In this document: positions 1 through 8,211 of the stretch, in pieces
Numbering within the stretch: position 1 is the stretch's first letter
How the letters are laid out: every line of letters begins with the position of its first letter
Origin: Halomonas sp. CUBES01
GTDB taxonomy: Bacteria > Pseudomonadota > Gammaproteobacteria > Pseudomonadales > Halomonadaceae
DNA length: 64,000 nt
Assembly: GCF_020991005.1 (NCBI RefSeq)
Contig: NZ_JAJLLW010000002.1
Location: forward strand, 1-64,000
Direction: 5' to 3'
Notes under the pieces: model-generated
What the model was told of the DNA's origin: nothing
Database searches by the model: none
The model's input: only the letters and a program-made list of their open reading frames with translations
Made by a program: the position numbers and the translations under genes

Positions 1-76
1 GGGTGGTTAGCTCAGTTGGGAGAGCACCAGCCTTACAAGCTGGGGGTCACTGGTTCGAACCCAGTACCACCCACCA
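1..76 (+). tRNA. tRNA-Val (anticodon TAC)
   Basis: This is a complete cloverleaf of 76 nt with an encoded 3' CCA. The acceptor arms GGGTGGT and ACCACCC pair, the D-loop TAGCTCAG and the T-loop GTTCGAA are present, and the anticodon TAC at 34-36 reads valine codons. It begins at the first base of the window, so its promoter is outside. It is probably cotranscribed with the tRNA-Asp 70 nt downstream. Confidence 0.97.
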
Positions 77-145
77 TTTAAAAGCGACTCGGTCGTGATT
101 GAATGGAAATGATGCAATACTTTGATAAATGAAGTGCTATACCGT

Positions 146-222
146 GGACCGGTAGTTCAGTTGGTTAGAATGCCGGCCTGTCACGCCGGAGGTCGCGAGT
201 TCGAGTCTCGTCCGGTCCGCCA
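146..222 (+). tRNA. tRNA-Asp (anticodon GTC)
   Basis: This 77-nt cloverleaf has acceptor arms GGACCGG and CCGGTCC, the T-arm GTTCGAGTC and an encoded CCA. The anticodon GTC at 180-182 reads aspartate codons. The 69-nt spacer after tRNA-Val has no recognisable feature of its own, which fits a Val-Asp tRNA operon ending at the terminator near 300. Confidence 0.97.
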
Positions 223-297
223 TCTAGCATGTTTCATCCTGACATCAAGTTTTCATCAGCATCATAGAAAGTCATCGGTTTTATACCGAACGAATTC

Positions 298-327
298 AAA
301 ACCCCGGATCAATGATCCGGGGTTTTT
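298..327. terminator. bidirectional Rho-independent terminator
   Basis: A perfect 10-bp stem (ACCCCGGATC / GATCCGGGGT) closes on a 3-nt loop. It is followed by a T-run on the plus strand and preceded by AAA. It ends the tRNA operon on the plus strand and also lies just beyond the glcG stop, so it can serve both converging transcripts. Confidence 0.9.
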
Positions 328-349
328 CGTATGCGTAGCGTTTACCAGC

Positions 350-751
350 TCAGCCAATCGCGCTGACGCCGGCCTTGGCGACCTGAACGTCCTGGTCTGG
401 CTTGACGCCGGAAATGCCGACCGAGCCTACCACATGGCCATCGACAATGATTGGCACGCCGCCGGAGAGCAGCCCCTGCAGCGGCGCGGAAACGAACGCC
501 GTGCGGCCACCGTTGATCATCTCTTCAAAGACCTGGGTCTCCTTGCGGCCGACAGCGGCGCTACGTGCCTTCTGGGTGGCGACGTCGGCGCTGAAGGGGG
601 CAGCGCCGTCCAGGCGGCGCAGCGCCAGCAGATGACCGCCATCGTCGGCGACGGCGATGGTCACCGCCCAGCCGTTGCTGTCGGCTTCTTTCTGGGCGGC
701 ATCAAGGACGTTCATCACGTCGGCTTGGGACAAGATCGCTTTGGTTTGCAT
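350..751 (-). CDS. glcG: GlcG-like heme-degrading/DUF336 domain protein
   Basis: This 133-residue protein belongs to the GlcG/HbpS (DUF336) family, a small alpha/beta fold found with glycolate oxidase genes. The exact role of GlcG is not settled. The central stretch with ALRRLDGA and the glycine-rich GGVPIIVDGHVVGSVG strand-turn are typical of the family. I chose the ATG at 749-751 because AAGGA lies about 8 nt upstream; longer in-frame extensions run into glcF and look non-coding. It is the last gene of the glcDEFG run, 77 nt after glcF, and ends against the bidirectional terminator. Confidence 0.88.
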   Translation of the reverse strand: MQTKAILSQADVMNVLDAAQKEADSNGWAVTIAVADDGGHLLALRRLDGAAPFSADVATQKARSAAVGRKETQVFEEMINGGRTAFVSAPLQGLLSGGVPIIVDGHVVGSVGISGVKPDQDVQVAKAGVSAIG

Positions 752-828
752 CAAGGGGTCCTTTTTTGCGGTTCTAACGTAAGAAAGCCCATGCCGCACC
801 GGGCGACTATGGGCCGGGTTAACGGTGC

Positions 829-2058
829 CTAGTGTAGCGCAGCGTCGACGATTTCCATCCAGTGGCGAACCGGCGTGCGGTTGGCACCGGCAAGGTGAGT
901 CTGGCAGCCAATGTTCGCGGTGACGATCATTTCGGGGTTGCCCGCTTCCAGCGCGTTGAGTTTGTTGTCGCGCAGTTGAGTGGCAAGTTCCGGCTGAGTG
1001 ATCGAGTAGGTGCCCGCGGAGCCGCAGCACAGGTGGGCGTCCTGCACCGGCGTCAGCGCAAAGCCGAGCTTGGTGAGCACGCCTTCCACCACGCCGTTGA
1101 GCTTCTGGGCGTGCTGCAGCGTGCAGGGGCAGTGAAACGCCAGTCGCTGGTTGGAATGAACGTCCAGAGTATCCAGCGGCTCGTCGCGCAGCACTTCGAC
1201 AATGTCCTTGGCCAGGGCGCTGACTTTTTCGGCCTTGTCGGCATAGTCCGGGTCGTCCTTGAGCATTTCGCCATACTCCTTGACGAAGGCCCCGCAGCCG
1301 CTGGCGGTTTGCACGATGGCTTCCGCGCCCTGTTCAACGTGGGGCCACCAGGCGTCGATATTGGCGCGCGCCCGGGCGAGTCCGTCTTGCTGGGCGTTGA
1401 GGTGGAAGTCAACCGCACCGCAGCAGCCCGCCTCGCTCACCGGCGTGACGCTGATACCCAGGCGATCCAGCACCCGCGCGGTGGCAGCGTTGGTGTTGGG
1501 TGACAGCCCGGGCTGCACGCAGCCTTCCAGCATCAGTACCTGGCGGCTGTGCTGATTGCTGGGCCGCTGACCCGCGTCGACCGGCTTGGGGGGCATCTTG
1601 CTGCGCAGCTTGCCGGGCACCAGCGGCTTGAAGGTTTGACCGAGCGCCAGCAAGGCCTTGAAACGCTGCGGCTCGACCAGCATCTTGCGCAGCGCATAGC
1701 GCTGGGCACGTTCTGCGGCGGGGCGGGGCACGCGGCGTTCGATTTCGGCCCGGCCAATGTTGAGCAGCTTGTGATACTCCACGCCCGACGGGCAGGTCGT
1801 CTCACAGTTCAGGCAGGTAAGGCAGCGATCCAGGTGCAGGCGCGTTTCTTCGGTCACCTGGTCGTCGTCGTCACGGCTCTCGAGCAGCTCCTTCATCAAG
1901 TAGATGCGCCCCCGGGGGCCGTCGCGCTCATCGCCGAGTAGCTGATAGGTCGGGCAGGTGGCGTTGCAGAAACCGCAGTGCACGCAGGTGCGCAGGACGC
2001 GCTCGGCTTCCTGGATATGCGGCTTTTGACGGTCTGCATCGGTAAAGTGCGTCTGCAT
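829..2058 (-). CDS. glcF: Glycolate oxidase iron-sulfur subunit GlcF
   Basis: This 409-residue subunit passes electrons from the flavin subunits GlcD/GlcE during oxidation of glycolate to glyoxylate. Two ferredoxin-type 4Fe-4S motifs are visible near the N-terminus: CVHCGFCNATCP starting at Cys25 and CLTCLNCETTCP near residues 79-90. Two CCG-type cysteine-rich domains follow, marked by GCCGAVDFH and CCGSAG. The start has a clear AGGAGA ribosome site. It lies 14 nt after glcE in the order D-E-F-G. Length and motifs match the family, and nothing appears broken. Confidence 0.95.
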   Translation of the reverse strand: MQTHFTDADRQKPHIQEAERVLRTCVHCGFCNATCPTYQLLGDERDGPRGRIYLMKELLESRDDDDQVTEETRLHLDRCLTCLNCETTCPSGVEYHKLLNIGRAEIERRVPRPAAERAQRYALRKMLVEPQRFKALLALGQTFKPLVPGKLRSKMPPKPVDAGQRPSNQHSRQVLMLEGCVQPGLSPNTNAATARVLDRLGISVTPVSEAGCCGAVDFHLNAQQDGLARARANIDAWWPHVEQGAEAIVQTASGCGAFVKEYGEMLKDDPDYADKAEKVSALAKDIVEVLRDEPLDTLDVHSNQRLAFHCPCTLQHAQKLNGVVEGVLTKLGFALTPVQDAHLCCGSAGTYSITQPELATQLRDNKLNALEAGNPEMIVTANIGCQTHLAGANRTPVRHWMEIVDAALH

Positions 2059-2072
2059 GTCAGCTCTCCTGA

Positions 2073-3173
2073 TTAAAACGCCGCATAGAGACGTCCGGGA
2101 TTAAAAATGCCGTGGACATCCAGCTCTGCCTTCAAATTGCGGTGGTATTTTTCCACGACGCTGGGCAGCGGCGTAAAGGGGCTCTCGGCGCCCCCTTGCG
2201 AATGAGGCGTATAGCAGGTGGCGTGGCCACCGGCGGCCCGGCACGCGTCGCGCAGCGTGTCGGCATCCAGCGAGGTCTTGACCCAGCGCTGGCTGCCGCC
2301 CCAGTCGTAGAAGATATCCGCTTCCGGGATATCCAGCGCCAGTGGCGGCGTGTTGGGCGGCAGTGACAGGCGCCATAACGCCTGACCTTCGTCAGGGGTG
2401 AAAAAGTCATGCTGGTGGTCGCGCAGGGCCGGCCAGAACTGGGCGTCGAGGTCGTCGCCGCCCAGTCGCTCGCGCGTGGCCTTCACCGAGCTCACGCCAC
2501 CTTCCAGGCGAATGAAAAGCGCATTCTGATGCCAGGCGGCCGCGGTGATGGGCAGCGGCTGGCGGCCCAGTTCGGCGAGCTTCTTGAGCGCGTCGTCGAT
2601 CCCCATGGAGAGGCGCAGGCTGTGGCTGGCGCTGGGCAACGGCAATACCTTGAACGATATATCGGCCAGCACCCCAAGCGTGCCCTGGGCGCCGGTCATC
2701 ATGCGCGACAGGTCGTAGCCGGCGACGTTTTTCATCACTTCGCCGCCGAAGCGCAACAGCTTGCCTTCCTGGGTGATGAGGCGCGTGCCGAGCACGAAGT
2801 CGCGCGCCGCGCCCGCCCATGGGCGGCGGGGCCCGGAAAGGCCGGTGGCCACGGCGCCGCCGATGGTGCTGGCAGCACCGAACGCAGGCGGCTCGAAGGC
2901 GAGCATCTGATGGTGGTCGGCAAGCACTGCCTCCAGGTCGCTCAGTCGGGTACCGGCGCGCACGGTGACCACCAGCTCGACCGGGTCGTAGTCCACGATG
3001 CCGGCGTGATCGGCAAGGTTGAGCGCCTGGCCTTCCACCGGGCGGCCATAAAAGGCCCGTGTGTCGCCGCCGACAATGCGCAGCGGGGTGCGGGAAGCAT
3101 GGGCCTCGCGGACCTGGTCGCACAGCGCCTCGGCGATGTCGCCATCTGCAGTCTGAGTCACGGTGTTAGTCAT
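2073..3173 (-). CDS. glcE: Glycolate oxidase FAD-binding subunit GlcE
   Basis: This 366-residue FAD-linked subunit works with GlcD and GlcF. The N-terminal half is a PCMH-type FAD domain: RIVGGDTRAFYGRP occurs near residue 33 and STIGGAVATGLSGPRR near 102. The shorter C-terminal region ends in the HGIFNPGRLY motif seen in GlcE proteins. AGGAAAG precedes the ATG at good spacing. The gap to glcD is 33 nt and to glcF 14 nt, so translation is probably coordinated. Confidence 0.94.
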   Translation of the reverse strand: MTNTVTQTADGDIAEALCDQVREAHASRTPLRIVGGDTRAFYGRPVEGQALNLADHAGIVDYDPVELVVTVRAGTRLSDLEAVLADHHQMLAFEPPAFGAASTIGGAVATGLSGPRRPWAGAARDFVLGTRLITQEGKLLRFGGEVMKNVAGYDLSRMMTGAQGTLGVLADISFKVLPLPSASHSLRLSMGIDDALKKLAELGRQPLPITAAAWHQNALFIRLEGGVSSVKATRERLGGDDLDAQFWPALRDHQHDFFTPDEGQALWRLSLPPNTPPLALDIPEADIFYDWGGSQRWVKTSLDADTLRDACRAAGGHATCYTPHSQGGAESPFTPLPSVVEKYHRNLKAELDVHGIFNPGRLYAAF

Positions 3174-3206
3174 GGTCTTTCCTAGTCAGGGTCTTTGCCT
3201 GGCGCA

Positions 3207-4706
3207 TTAGAAACGTGGCAGTTCAGGATGCGGTAATTCGTTGTTATGGACATGCATCGCGCCGAACTCAGCGCAGCGCGCCAGAGTAGGAATGTTTTTA
3301 CCCGGATTGAGCAGCCGCTGCGGATCAAACGCCGCTTTCAGCGCATGGAAAACGGTCAGTTCATCCGGCTGGAACTGGCTGCACATCTGGTTGATCTTTT
3401 CCCGGCCTACGCCGTGCTCGCCGGTGATCGACCCGCCGGCGGCCACGCACAGCTCCAGTATCTTGCCGCCGACGTCTTCCGCCAGCGCCAGTTCGCCCTC
3501 CTTGTTGGCATCGAACAGGATCAGCGGGTGCATGTTGCCGTCACCGGCGTGGAACACGTTGGCCACCAGCAAGCCGCTTTCTTCGGAAAGCGCGGCGATG
3601 CCCTTGAGTACGCGGGGCAGCTCACGGCGCGGGATCGTGCCGTCCATGCAGTAATAATCCGGCGACATCCGCCCGACGGCGGGGAAGGCATTTTTACGGC
3701 CGGCCCAGAATTTGGCGCGTTCGACTTCGTCGCGGGCCTGCTGAATGTCGGTGGCGCCGGCGTCGGTGAGCACGCGGCGGACGGTGTCGCAGTCGTCGTC
3801 CACGTCGGCTTCCACCCCGTCGAGCTCGCACAGCAGAATGGCCTCGGCGTCCAGCGGATAGCCGGCCTTGACGAAATCTTCAGCGGCCTTGATGGCCAAC
3901 TTGTCCATCATCTCCAGGCCGCCCGGGATAATGCCCGCAGCGATGATATCGCCCACCGCGCGGCCGGCTTTTTCAACGTCGTCGAAGCTGGCCATCAGCA
4001 CCTTGGCGGTTTCGGGCTTGGGCAGCAGCTTGACGGTGATCTCGGTCACCACGCCGAGCATCCCCTCGGAGCCGTTCATCAGGGCGAGCAGGTCGAAGCC
4101 GGGGGCGTCCAGCGCCTCGGCGCCGAGCGTCATGCGCTCGCCTTCGATGGTGAGGATATCGACGCGCATGACGTTGTGCACCGTCAGGCCGTATTTCAGA
4201 CAGTGCACGCCGCCGGCGTTCTCGGCCACATTGCCGCCGATCGAACAGGCGATCTGCGACGACGGGTCCGGCGCGTAGTAAAGCCCGAAAGGCGCGGCGG
4301 CTTCGGAAATAGCCAGGTTGCGCACGCCGGGTTGCACCCGCGCCAGACGCGCGTCGGGGTCGACCTTGAGAATCTGATTGAAGCGGGACATGACCAGCAG
4401 CACGCCGCGCTCCAGCGGCAGCGCGCCCCCGGAAAGCCCTGTGCCCGCGCCGCGCGTGACCACCGGCACGCCGAGGGCGTGGCAGCGTTTGAGCAACCCC
4501 TCTACTTCGTCAAGGGTCTCGGGCAGCGCCACCAGCATGGGCAGGATGCGGTAGGCCGCGAGGCCGTCGCACTCAAACGGATGCAGGTCTTCTTCACGGT
4601 GAAGCAAGGTAAGCGACGGCACGGCGTGCTGCAGGTCGGTCAACACCTCGGTTTTATCGCGGCGAACCAGTTCGCCGTCGAGGCGCTCATCAAAGAGGAT
4701 ATTCAT
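3207..4706 (-). CDS. glcD: Glycolate oxidase catalytic FAD subunit GlcD
   Basis: This 499-residue FAD-linked oxidase oxidises glycolate (and often D-lactate) to the 2-oxoacid. The PCMH FAD domain contains VTRGAGTGLSGGALP near residues 83-97. The C-terminal FAD-oxidase domain contains HAGDGNMHP and SITGEHGVG, which carry the substrate-side histidines of the family. An AGGAG site precedes the ATG. It is the first gene of glcDEFG; the upstream region carries a perfect 21-bp palindrome at 4755-4775. No glcC regulator or glcB malate synthase lies nearby, unlike in E. coli. Confidence 0.95.
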   Translation of the reverse strand: MNILFDERLDGELVRRDKTEVLTDLQHAVPSLTLLHREEDLHPFECDGLAAYRILPMLVALPETLDEVEGLLKRCHALGVPVVTRGAGTGLSGGALPLERGVLLVMSRFNQILKVDPDARLARVQPGVRNLAISEAAAPFGLYYAPDPSSQIACSIGGNVAENAGGVHCLKYGLTVHNVMRVDILTIEGERMTLGAEALDAPGFDLLALMNGSEGMLGVVTEITVKLLPKPETAKVLMASFDDVEKAGRAVGDIIAAGIIPGGLEMMDKLAIKAAEDFVKAGYPLDAEAILLCELDGVEADVDDDCDTVRRVLTDAGATDIQQARDEVERAKFWAGRKNAFPAVGRMSPDYYCMDGTIPRRELPRVLKGIAALSEESGLLVANVFHAGDGNMHPLILFDANKEGELALAEDVGGKILELCVAAGGSITGEHGVGREKINQMCSQFQPDELTVFHALKAAFDPQRLLNPGKNIPTLARCAEFGAMHVHNNELPHPELPRF

Positions 4707-4754
4707 GATAGCTCCTGAAGATGAGGAGAGCGTGGGGAAATCATTAGACTCATA

Positions 4755-4775
4755 TTATGGAAAAGATTTCCATAA
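4755..4775. promoter_or_regulatory. Palindromic operator, IclR-type, upstream of glcD
   Basis: The sequence shows a perfect inverted repeat, TTATGGAAA-aga-TTTCCATAA, about 49-69 nt before the glcD ATG. Its core TGGAAAAGATTTCCA differs at one defined base from the published E. coli IclR consensus TGGAAATNATTTCCA. IclR senses glyoxylate, the product of GlcDEF, so an IclR-family regulator is a reasonable inference. The regulator itself is not in the window. Confidence 0.6.
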
Positions 4776-4819
4776 ATCCATCCCGTTGATGGCGGGACGC
4801 TGGAAAGCTTTTGCATAAT

Positions 4820-4843
4820 GTCGCCGGGGTTACCCCCGGCGAC
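4820..4843 (-). terminator. GC-rich hairpin after the glycolate/lactate permease
   Basis: A perfect 10-bp stem, GTCGCCGGGG / CCCCGGCGAC, with a 4-nt loop starts 20 nt beyond the permease stop. No clear U-run follows on the minus strand, so termination may be partial. It separates the permease transcript from glcDEFG. Confidence 0.5.
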
Positions 4844-4862
4844 GCTAACGGGGCGGGTGGTG

Positions 4863-6557
4863 CTATCCGACCAGCGGGTCGGTGACCCCGAGTACGTAAA
4901 AGGCAATCAGACCGATCAGCCCGGCAGCGACCAGATAGTAGATGGTCGGCAGGATGGTTTTACGGATGGTGGCGCCCTCACGGCCCAGCAGACCCACCGT
5001 CGCGGAGGCAGCGACGACGTTGTGGATCGCGATCATGTTACCCGCAGCCGCCCCCACGGCCTGCAGAGCCACCATCATGGCAGTGGACAGACCAAGGGTT
5101 TCGGCCACGCTGAACTGGAACTCCGCGAGCATCAGGTTAGAGACGGTGTTCGAGCCGGCAATAAAGGCCCCCATGGCGCCTACGGCCGGCGCGAAGAACG
5201 GATAGATATCGCCCACGCCGTTGGCAACCGCCTGGGCCATCATCACCGGCATGGAGGCGATATCGGCGTCGTTGACCCCGGAGTTGATCAGGATACGTAC
5301 CATCGGCACGGTAAAGATCAGCACGAAGCCTGCGCCAAAGATGGTCTTGGTCGACTCCGAGAGCGCCGCGCTCATGTTGCGTGTGCTCATCCGGTGCAGG
5401 AAGAAGGTAACGGCAACCACGGCGATGATGATGCCGCCGGGCAGGTAAAGCGGCTGAATGCTGCCGCTGATGCCTTCTTCGCCGAGAATGTTCGACCAGC
5501 TCATGCTGATGGAGGTCAGCGCCGCTTTCAGCGGTTCAATGGTGCGTGAAGCGACCAGGAAAATCGCCAGCAGCACATAGGGAATCCAGCCCTTGAAGGT
5601 CGACATCGGGGCTTGCCCGACCACGTCTTCGAGCTTGATCTGCAGGTTGCCGATCCACTCGTCGGGCCAGGAGGTCGACTCGGGGAAGTCCCAGGTGTCC
5701 TTGGGTAGCAGGAAGCCTTTACGCGCGGCCGGCACGACAATCGCCAGGCCCACCATGGCGCCGATCATGGACGGGAATTCCGGCCCCAGGAAGACGCCTA
5801 CCAGCATGTACGGCACCACGAAGGAAACGCCGGTAAAGAGGGCAAAGGGGACAATCGACAGGCCTTCTTTCCATGACTTGTTGGCGCCAAAGAAGCGCAC
5901 CATGATGGTCACCAGAATCAGCGGCATCAGGATGCCCACAATGCCGTGGGTGATGGCCACACCGCTGGTGATCTGCTGGAAGAAGATGTCCCAGGTCGAG
6001 CCGACGGCGTCAAGCTCGGAGGTGATGCCCGCGCGATCAAGGCCGCTACCCACGCCCACTACGATCGGCGTGCCCACGGCACCGAACGACACCGGCGTCG
6101 ACTGAATCATCATGCCGACGACAACCGCCGCCAGCGCCGGGAAGCCCAGCGCGACCATCAGCGGGGCGGCAACGGCGGCAGGGGTACCAAAGCCGGAGGC
6201 GCCTTCAATGAAGCAGCCAAAGAGCCAGGCAACGATCAGCGCCTGGACGCGACGGTCGGGGCTGATGCCCGAAAACCCGTTACGAATGGCGGTAATGCCG
6301 CCCGAGTGCTTGAGCGTATTCAGGAGCAGGATCGCGCCGAAAATAATCCACAGCAGGCCGGCCGTCTGGATAAGTCCCTGGATAGTCGAGGCGGCAATGC
6401 GCGAAAAGGACATATCCCAGGCGGTCAGGCCGATGATCGCCGCCGCAAGAAACACGATGGGCATGGCTATCTTGGCTGGTATCTTAAAGCCAATCAGCAG
6501 CACCCCCGCCAACAGCAGCGGCGTAAACGCTAGAAGTGCAAGGATTGATTCATTCAT
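4863..6557 (-). CDS. glcA: L-lactate permease family transporter, probably glycolate permease
   Basis: This 564-residue integral membrane protein of the LctP family is expected to import 2-hydroxymonocarboxylates with protons. It has many hydrophobic segments spread along its length, starting with LLAFTPLLLAGVLLIGF, and family stretches such as GCFIEGASGFGTPAAV and AVGAMGAFIAGSNTVSNL. I chose MNESILALL (ATG 6555-6557) as start; an AAGGGG site sits rather far away (13 nt), so this is the less certain part. Position beside glcDEFG favours glycolate (GlcA) over lactate (LldP) as substrate, which is inference. Confidence 0.85.
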   Translation of the reverse strand: MNESILALLAFTPLLLAGVLLIGFKIPAKIAMPIVFLAAAIIGLTAWDMSFSRIAASTIQGLIQTAGLLWIIFGAILLLNTLKHSGGITAIRNGFSGISPDRRVQALIVAWLFGCFIEGASGFGTPAAVAAPLMVALGFPALAAVVVGMMIQSTPVSFGAVGTPIVVGVGSGLDRAGITSELDAVGSTWDIFFQQITSGVAITHGIVGILMPLILVTIMVRFFGANKSWKEGLSIVPFALFTGVSFVVPYMLVGVFLGPEFPSMIGAMVGLAIVVPAARKGFLLPKDTWDFPESTSWPDEWIGNLQIKLEDVVGQAPMSTFKGWIPYVLLAIFLVASRTIEPLKAALTSISMSWSNILGEEGISGSIQPLYLPGGIIIAVVAVTFFLHRMSTRNMSAALSESTKTIFGAGFVLIFTVPMVRILINSGVNDADIASMPVMMAQAVANGVGDIYPFFAPAVGAMGAFIAGSNTVSNLMLAEFQFSVAETLGLSTAMMVALQAVGAAAGNMIAIHNVVAASATVGLLGREGATIRKTILPTIYYLVAAGLIGLIAFYVLGVTDPLVG

Positions 6558-6676
6558 GGGAAGAACATTACCCCTTGTTATTGATCGTTTGCTCCACAAT
6601 GATGACAAGCCGCATGGCGGCTTTGGCGTCACGGTGAAAGATACGGCGCCGTCGATAAGATGACCACTATTGGAAA

Positions 6677-6691
6677 ATTGGTAAGACCAAT
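6677..6691. promoter_or_regulatory. ATTGGTnnnACCAAT operator in permease promoter region
   Basis: The 15-bp palindrome ATTGGTAAGACCAAT is an exact match to the ATTGGTNNNACCAAT recognition sequence described for PdhR-type FadR-subfamily GntR regulators; LldR sites are very similar. It lies 120-134 nt upstream of the permease ATG. The rest of the 376-nt gap (6558-6933) between the permease and the divergent GST gene shows no ORF or hairpin that I can support. Confidence 0.65.
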
Positions 6692-6933
6692 AAGGGGCGG
6701 CATAAATGGCTCATCCTGCTTAGATGGTTAAAGAGTAAATTTCTGTTTTTATTTGGTTTTATGGGCTGGCGGAGTGCGCCGAACAAGCGTCAGTCATTAG
6801 ACTAATAGACAGCTCTGGGTCGCGCCCACGAACGGATGTCAATGCCATAGCATAGTCAACCGGGGTCATCCTGGCGAACGCCAAGCCTAGCCTGGAAAAT
6901 CACGCTGATTCTTTGCACCAAGGGAGATTGATC

Positions 6934-7632
6934 ATGTCACGAGAGCTCTATGATTTATGCGGCCGCGACGAGCGCCTACGTTTCTCGCCTTTCTGTTGGC
7001 GCGTGCGCATGGCCCTGGCCCACAAAGGCCTCGACTTTACCACGCGGCCCTGGCGGTTTCTGGACAAGGAAGCCCTGGCCTTCGCCAACCACGACAAGGT
7101 GCCGGTGCTGGTGGACGGCGACCAGGTGGTGACCGACAGCTTCGACATCATGCGCTACCTGGATGACCGCTATCCCCAGGCGCCGCTGCTGGGCGAGGGC
7201 GCGAGCCACCAGCGGGTGCTGTTCTTCAAGCATTACGTCGAGCGCAGCGTGACCCCCGCGCTGTTCAAGATTGTCGCGCTGGACTTGCTGGCGGCAATCC
7301 ACCCAGACGATCGCGACTATTTTCGCGACACCCGTGAGGCCCGCTTTGGCTGCACGCTGGAAGCGCTCCACCAGCCCGAGCAAGGGCGCGCGCAGCTCAA
7401 GCAGGCGTTGGCGCCGGTTTATGCCCAGTTGAAAGACAGCCTGTTTATCGACGGTGATGCGCCAAGCGGCGCCGACTATCTTTTATTTGGCAGCATGATG
7501 TGGGCCTATACCGTGTCGCTGGAGTCGCTGGTCTCAACGGATGATGAGGTGGATCAGTGGTTTAAACGCATGCTGGAGGTACACGGCGGGATTGCCGCCA
7601 AGGCCATCACGGTGCGCGACCTGGGCGAGTGA
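6934..7632 (+). CDS. Glutathione S-transferase family protein
   Basis: This 232-residue soluble protein has an N-terminal thioredoxin-like GST domain (about residues 3-80). It includes the SPFCWRVR segment after the first strand, the cis-proline KVPVLVD turn and the TDSFDIMRYLDD glutathione-binding loop. A helical C-terminal domain follows. It resembles the beta-etherase-like (LigE-type) GST branch, but the substrate cannot be told from sequence. AGGGAG at 6921-6926 selects the ATG at 6934 over an in-frame upstream ATG. It is transcribed away from the permease and seems monocistronic. Confidence 0.85.
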   Translation: MSRELYDLCGRDERLRFSPFCWRVRMALAHKGLDFTTRPWRFLDKEALAFANHDKVPVLVDGDQVVTDSFDIMRYLDDRYPQAPLLGEGASHQRVLFFKHYVERSVTPALFKIVALDLLAAIHPDDRDYFRDTREARFGCTLEALHQPEQGRAQLKQALAPVYAQLKDSLFIDGDAPSGADYLLFGSMMWAYTVSLESLVSTDDEVDQWFKRMLEVHGGIAAKAITVRDLGE

Positions 7633-7757
7633 CGAAATACATGTTGCACTGCACAAAAGTGACTGCTAACGTGTGGTGTAGCAGAGGCGCCGACCTTACG
7701 GATGTTCCCTTTTCAAGGCGCGCCTATGTCATTACTTACTCCTGAGGAGATAGCGCA

Positions 7758-8114
7758 ATGAACAAAGCCGCCGAAAAAACCAGCCAGCAAGTCGAGTCAA
7801 TCTTTGTATCGCCGATGCGTTCTTACACGCTCACGGCGCTGGACTACTACGACCAGATCGTCAGCGCACAGCTTGATGCCGTTCGTGCCTATTCGGATCT
7901 GAGCATTGCCCAGGCCCGCACATGGCTGGACGTCAAGGATGCCGACAGCTTCAAGAAAGCAATGGAAAGCCAGCAGAAAACTGCCAGCGACCTGATGGAG
8001 CGCATGAAAGGTGATGGTGAAAAAGTGACCGCCATTAGCCAAAGCTTCATGAAAGACAGCCAGCAAGCAGCCGAAGACACCACCAAGAAAGTGGTAGAGA
8101 CGGCCAAGCAGTAA
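7758..8114 (+). CDS. phaP: Phasin family protein (PHA granule-associated)
   Basis: This 118-residue, helical, alanine-, lysine- and glutamine-rich protein has the look of the phasin_2 family, whose members coat polyhydroxyalkanoate granules. The N-terminal region includes SPMRSYTLTALDYYDQIVSAQ, cited in part, followed by long amphipathic helices (ARTWLDVKDADSFKKAM, SQSFMKDSQQAAEDTTKK) and no transmembrane segment. GAGGAG lies at good distance from the ATG. It stands alone with its own strong terminator, and no PHA synthase is in the window. The 125 nt upstream holds a TGCACTGCAC direct repeat at 7645-7654. Confidence 0.85.
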   Translation: MNKAAEKTSQQVESIFVSPMRSYTLTALDYYDQIVSAQLDAVRAYSDLSIAQARTWLDVKDADSFKKAMESQQKTASDLMERMKGDGEKVTAISQSFMKDSQQAAEDTTKKVVETAKQ

Positions 8115-8123
8115 GCGGGGAAG

Positions 8124-8140
8124 CTAACGCGCTGCGTTAG
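8124..8140. other. Small perfect hairpin after the phasin gene
   Basis: CTAACGC and GCGTTAG pair around a 3-nt loop, starting 10 nt past the phasin stop. It lacks a T-run and may protect the mRNA end upstream of the true terminator. Confidence 0.4.
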
Positions 8141-8155
8141 TCCGCTGGATAAATC

Positions 8156-8186
8156 ACTGCGCTCTTTTTAGAGCGCAGTTTTTTTG
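8156..8186 (+). terminator. Rho-independent terminator of the phasin gene
   Basis: A 9-bp stem ACTGCGCTC / GAGCGCAGT with a T-rich loop is followed by a run of seven T. It faces the phasin transcript and separates it from the converging uraD gene. Confidence 0.92.
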
Positions 8187-8211
8187 CGTGTCTGGGCGTC
8201 AGACAGGGCGG

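Noticed and set aside
3246..4718. Long open frame of 490 codons on the plus strand opposite glcD
   Set aside because: It is antisense to a complete glcD with all motifs, and its His/Gly/Ala-rich translation resembles no family; such shadows are expected at high GC.
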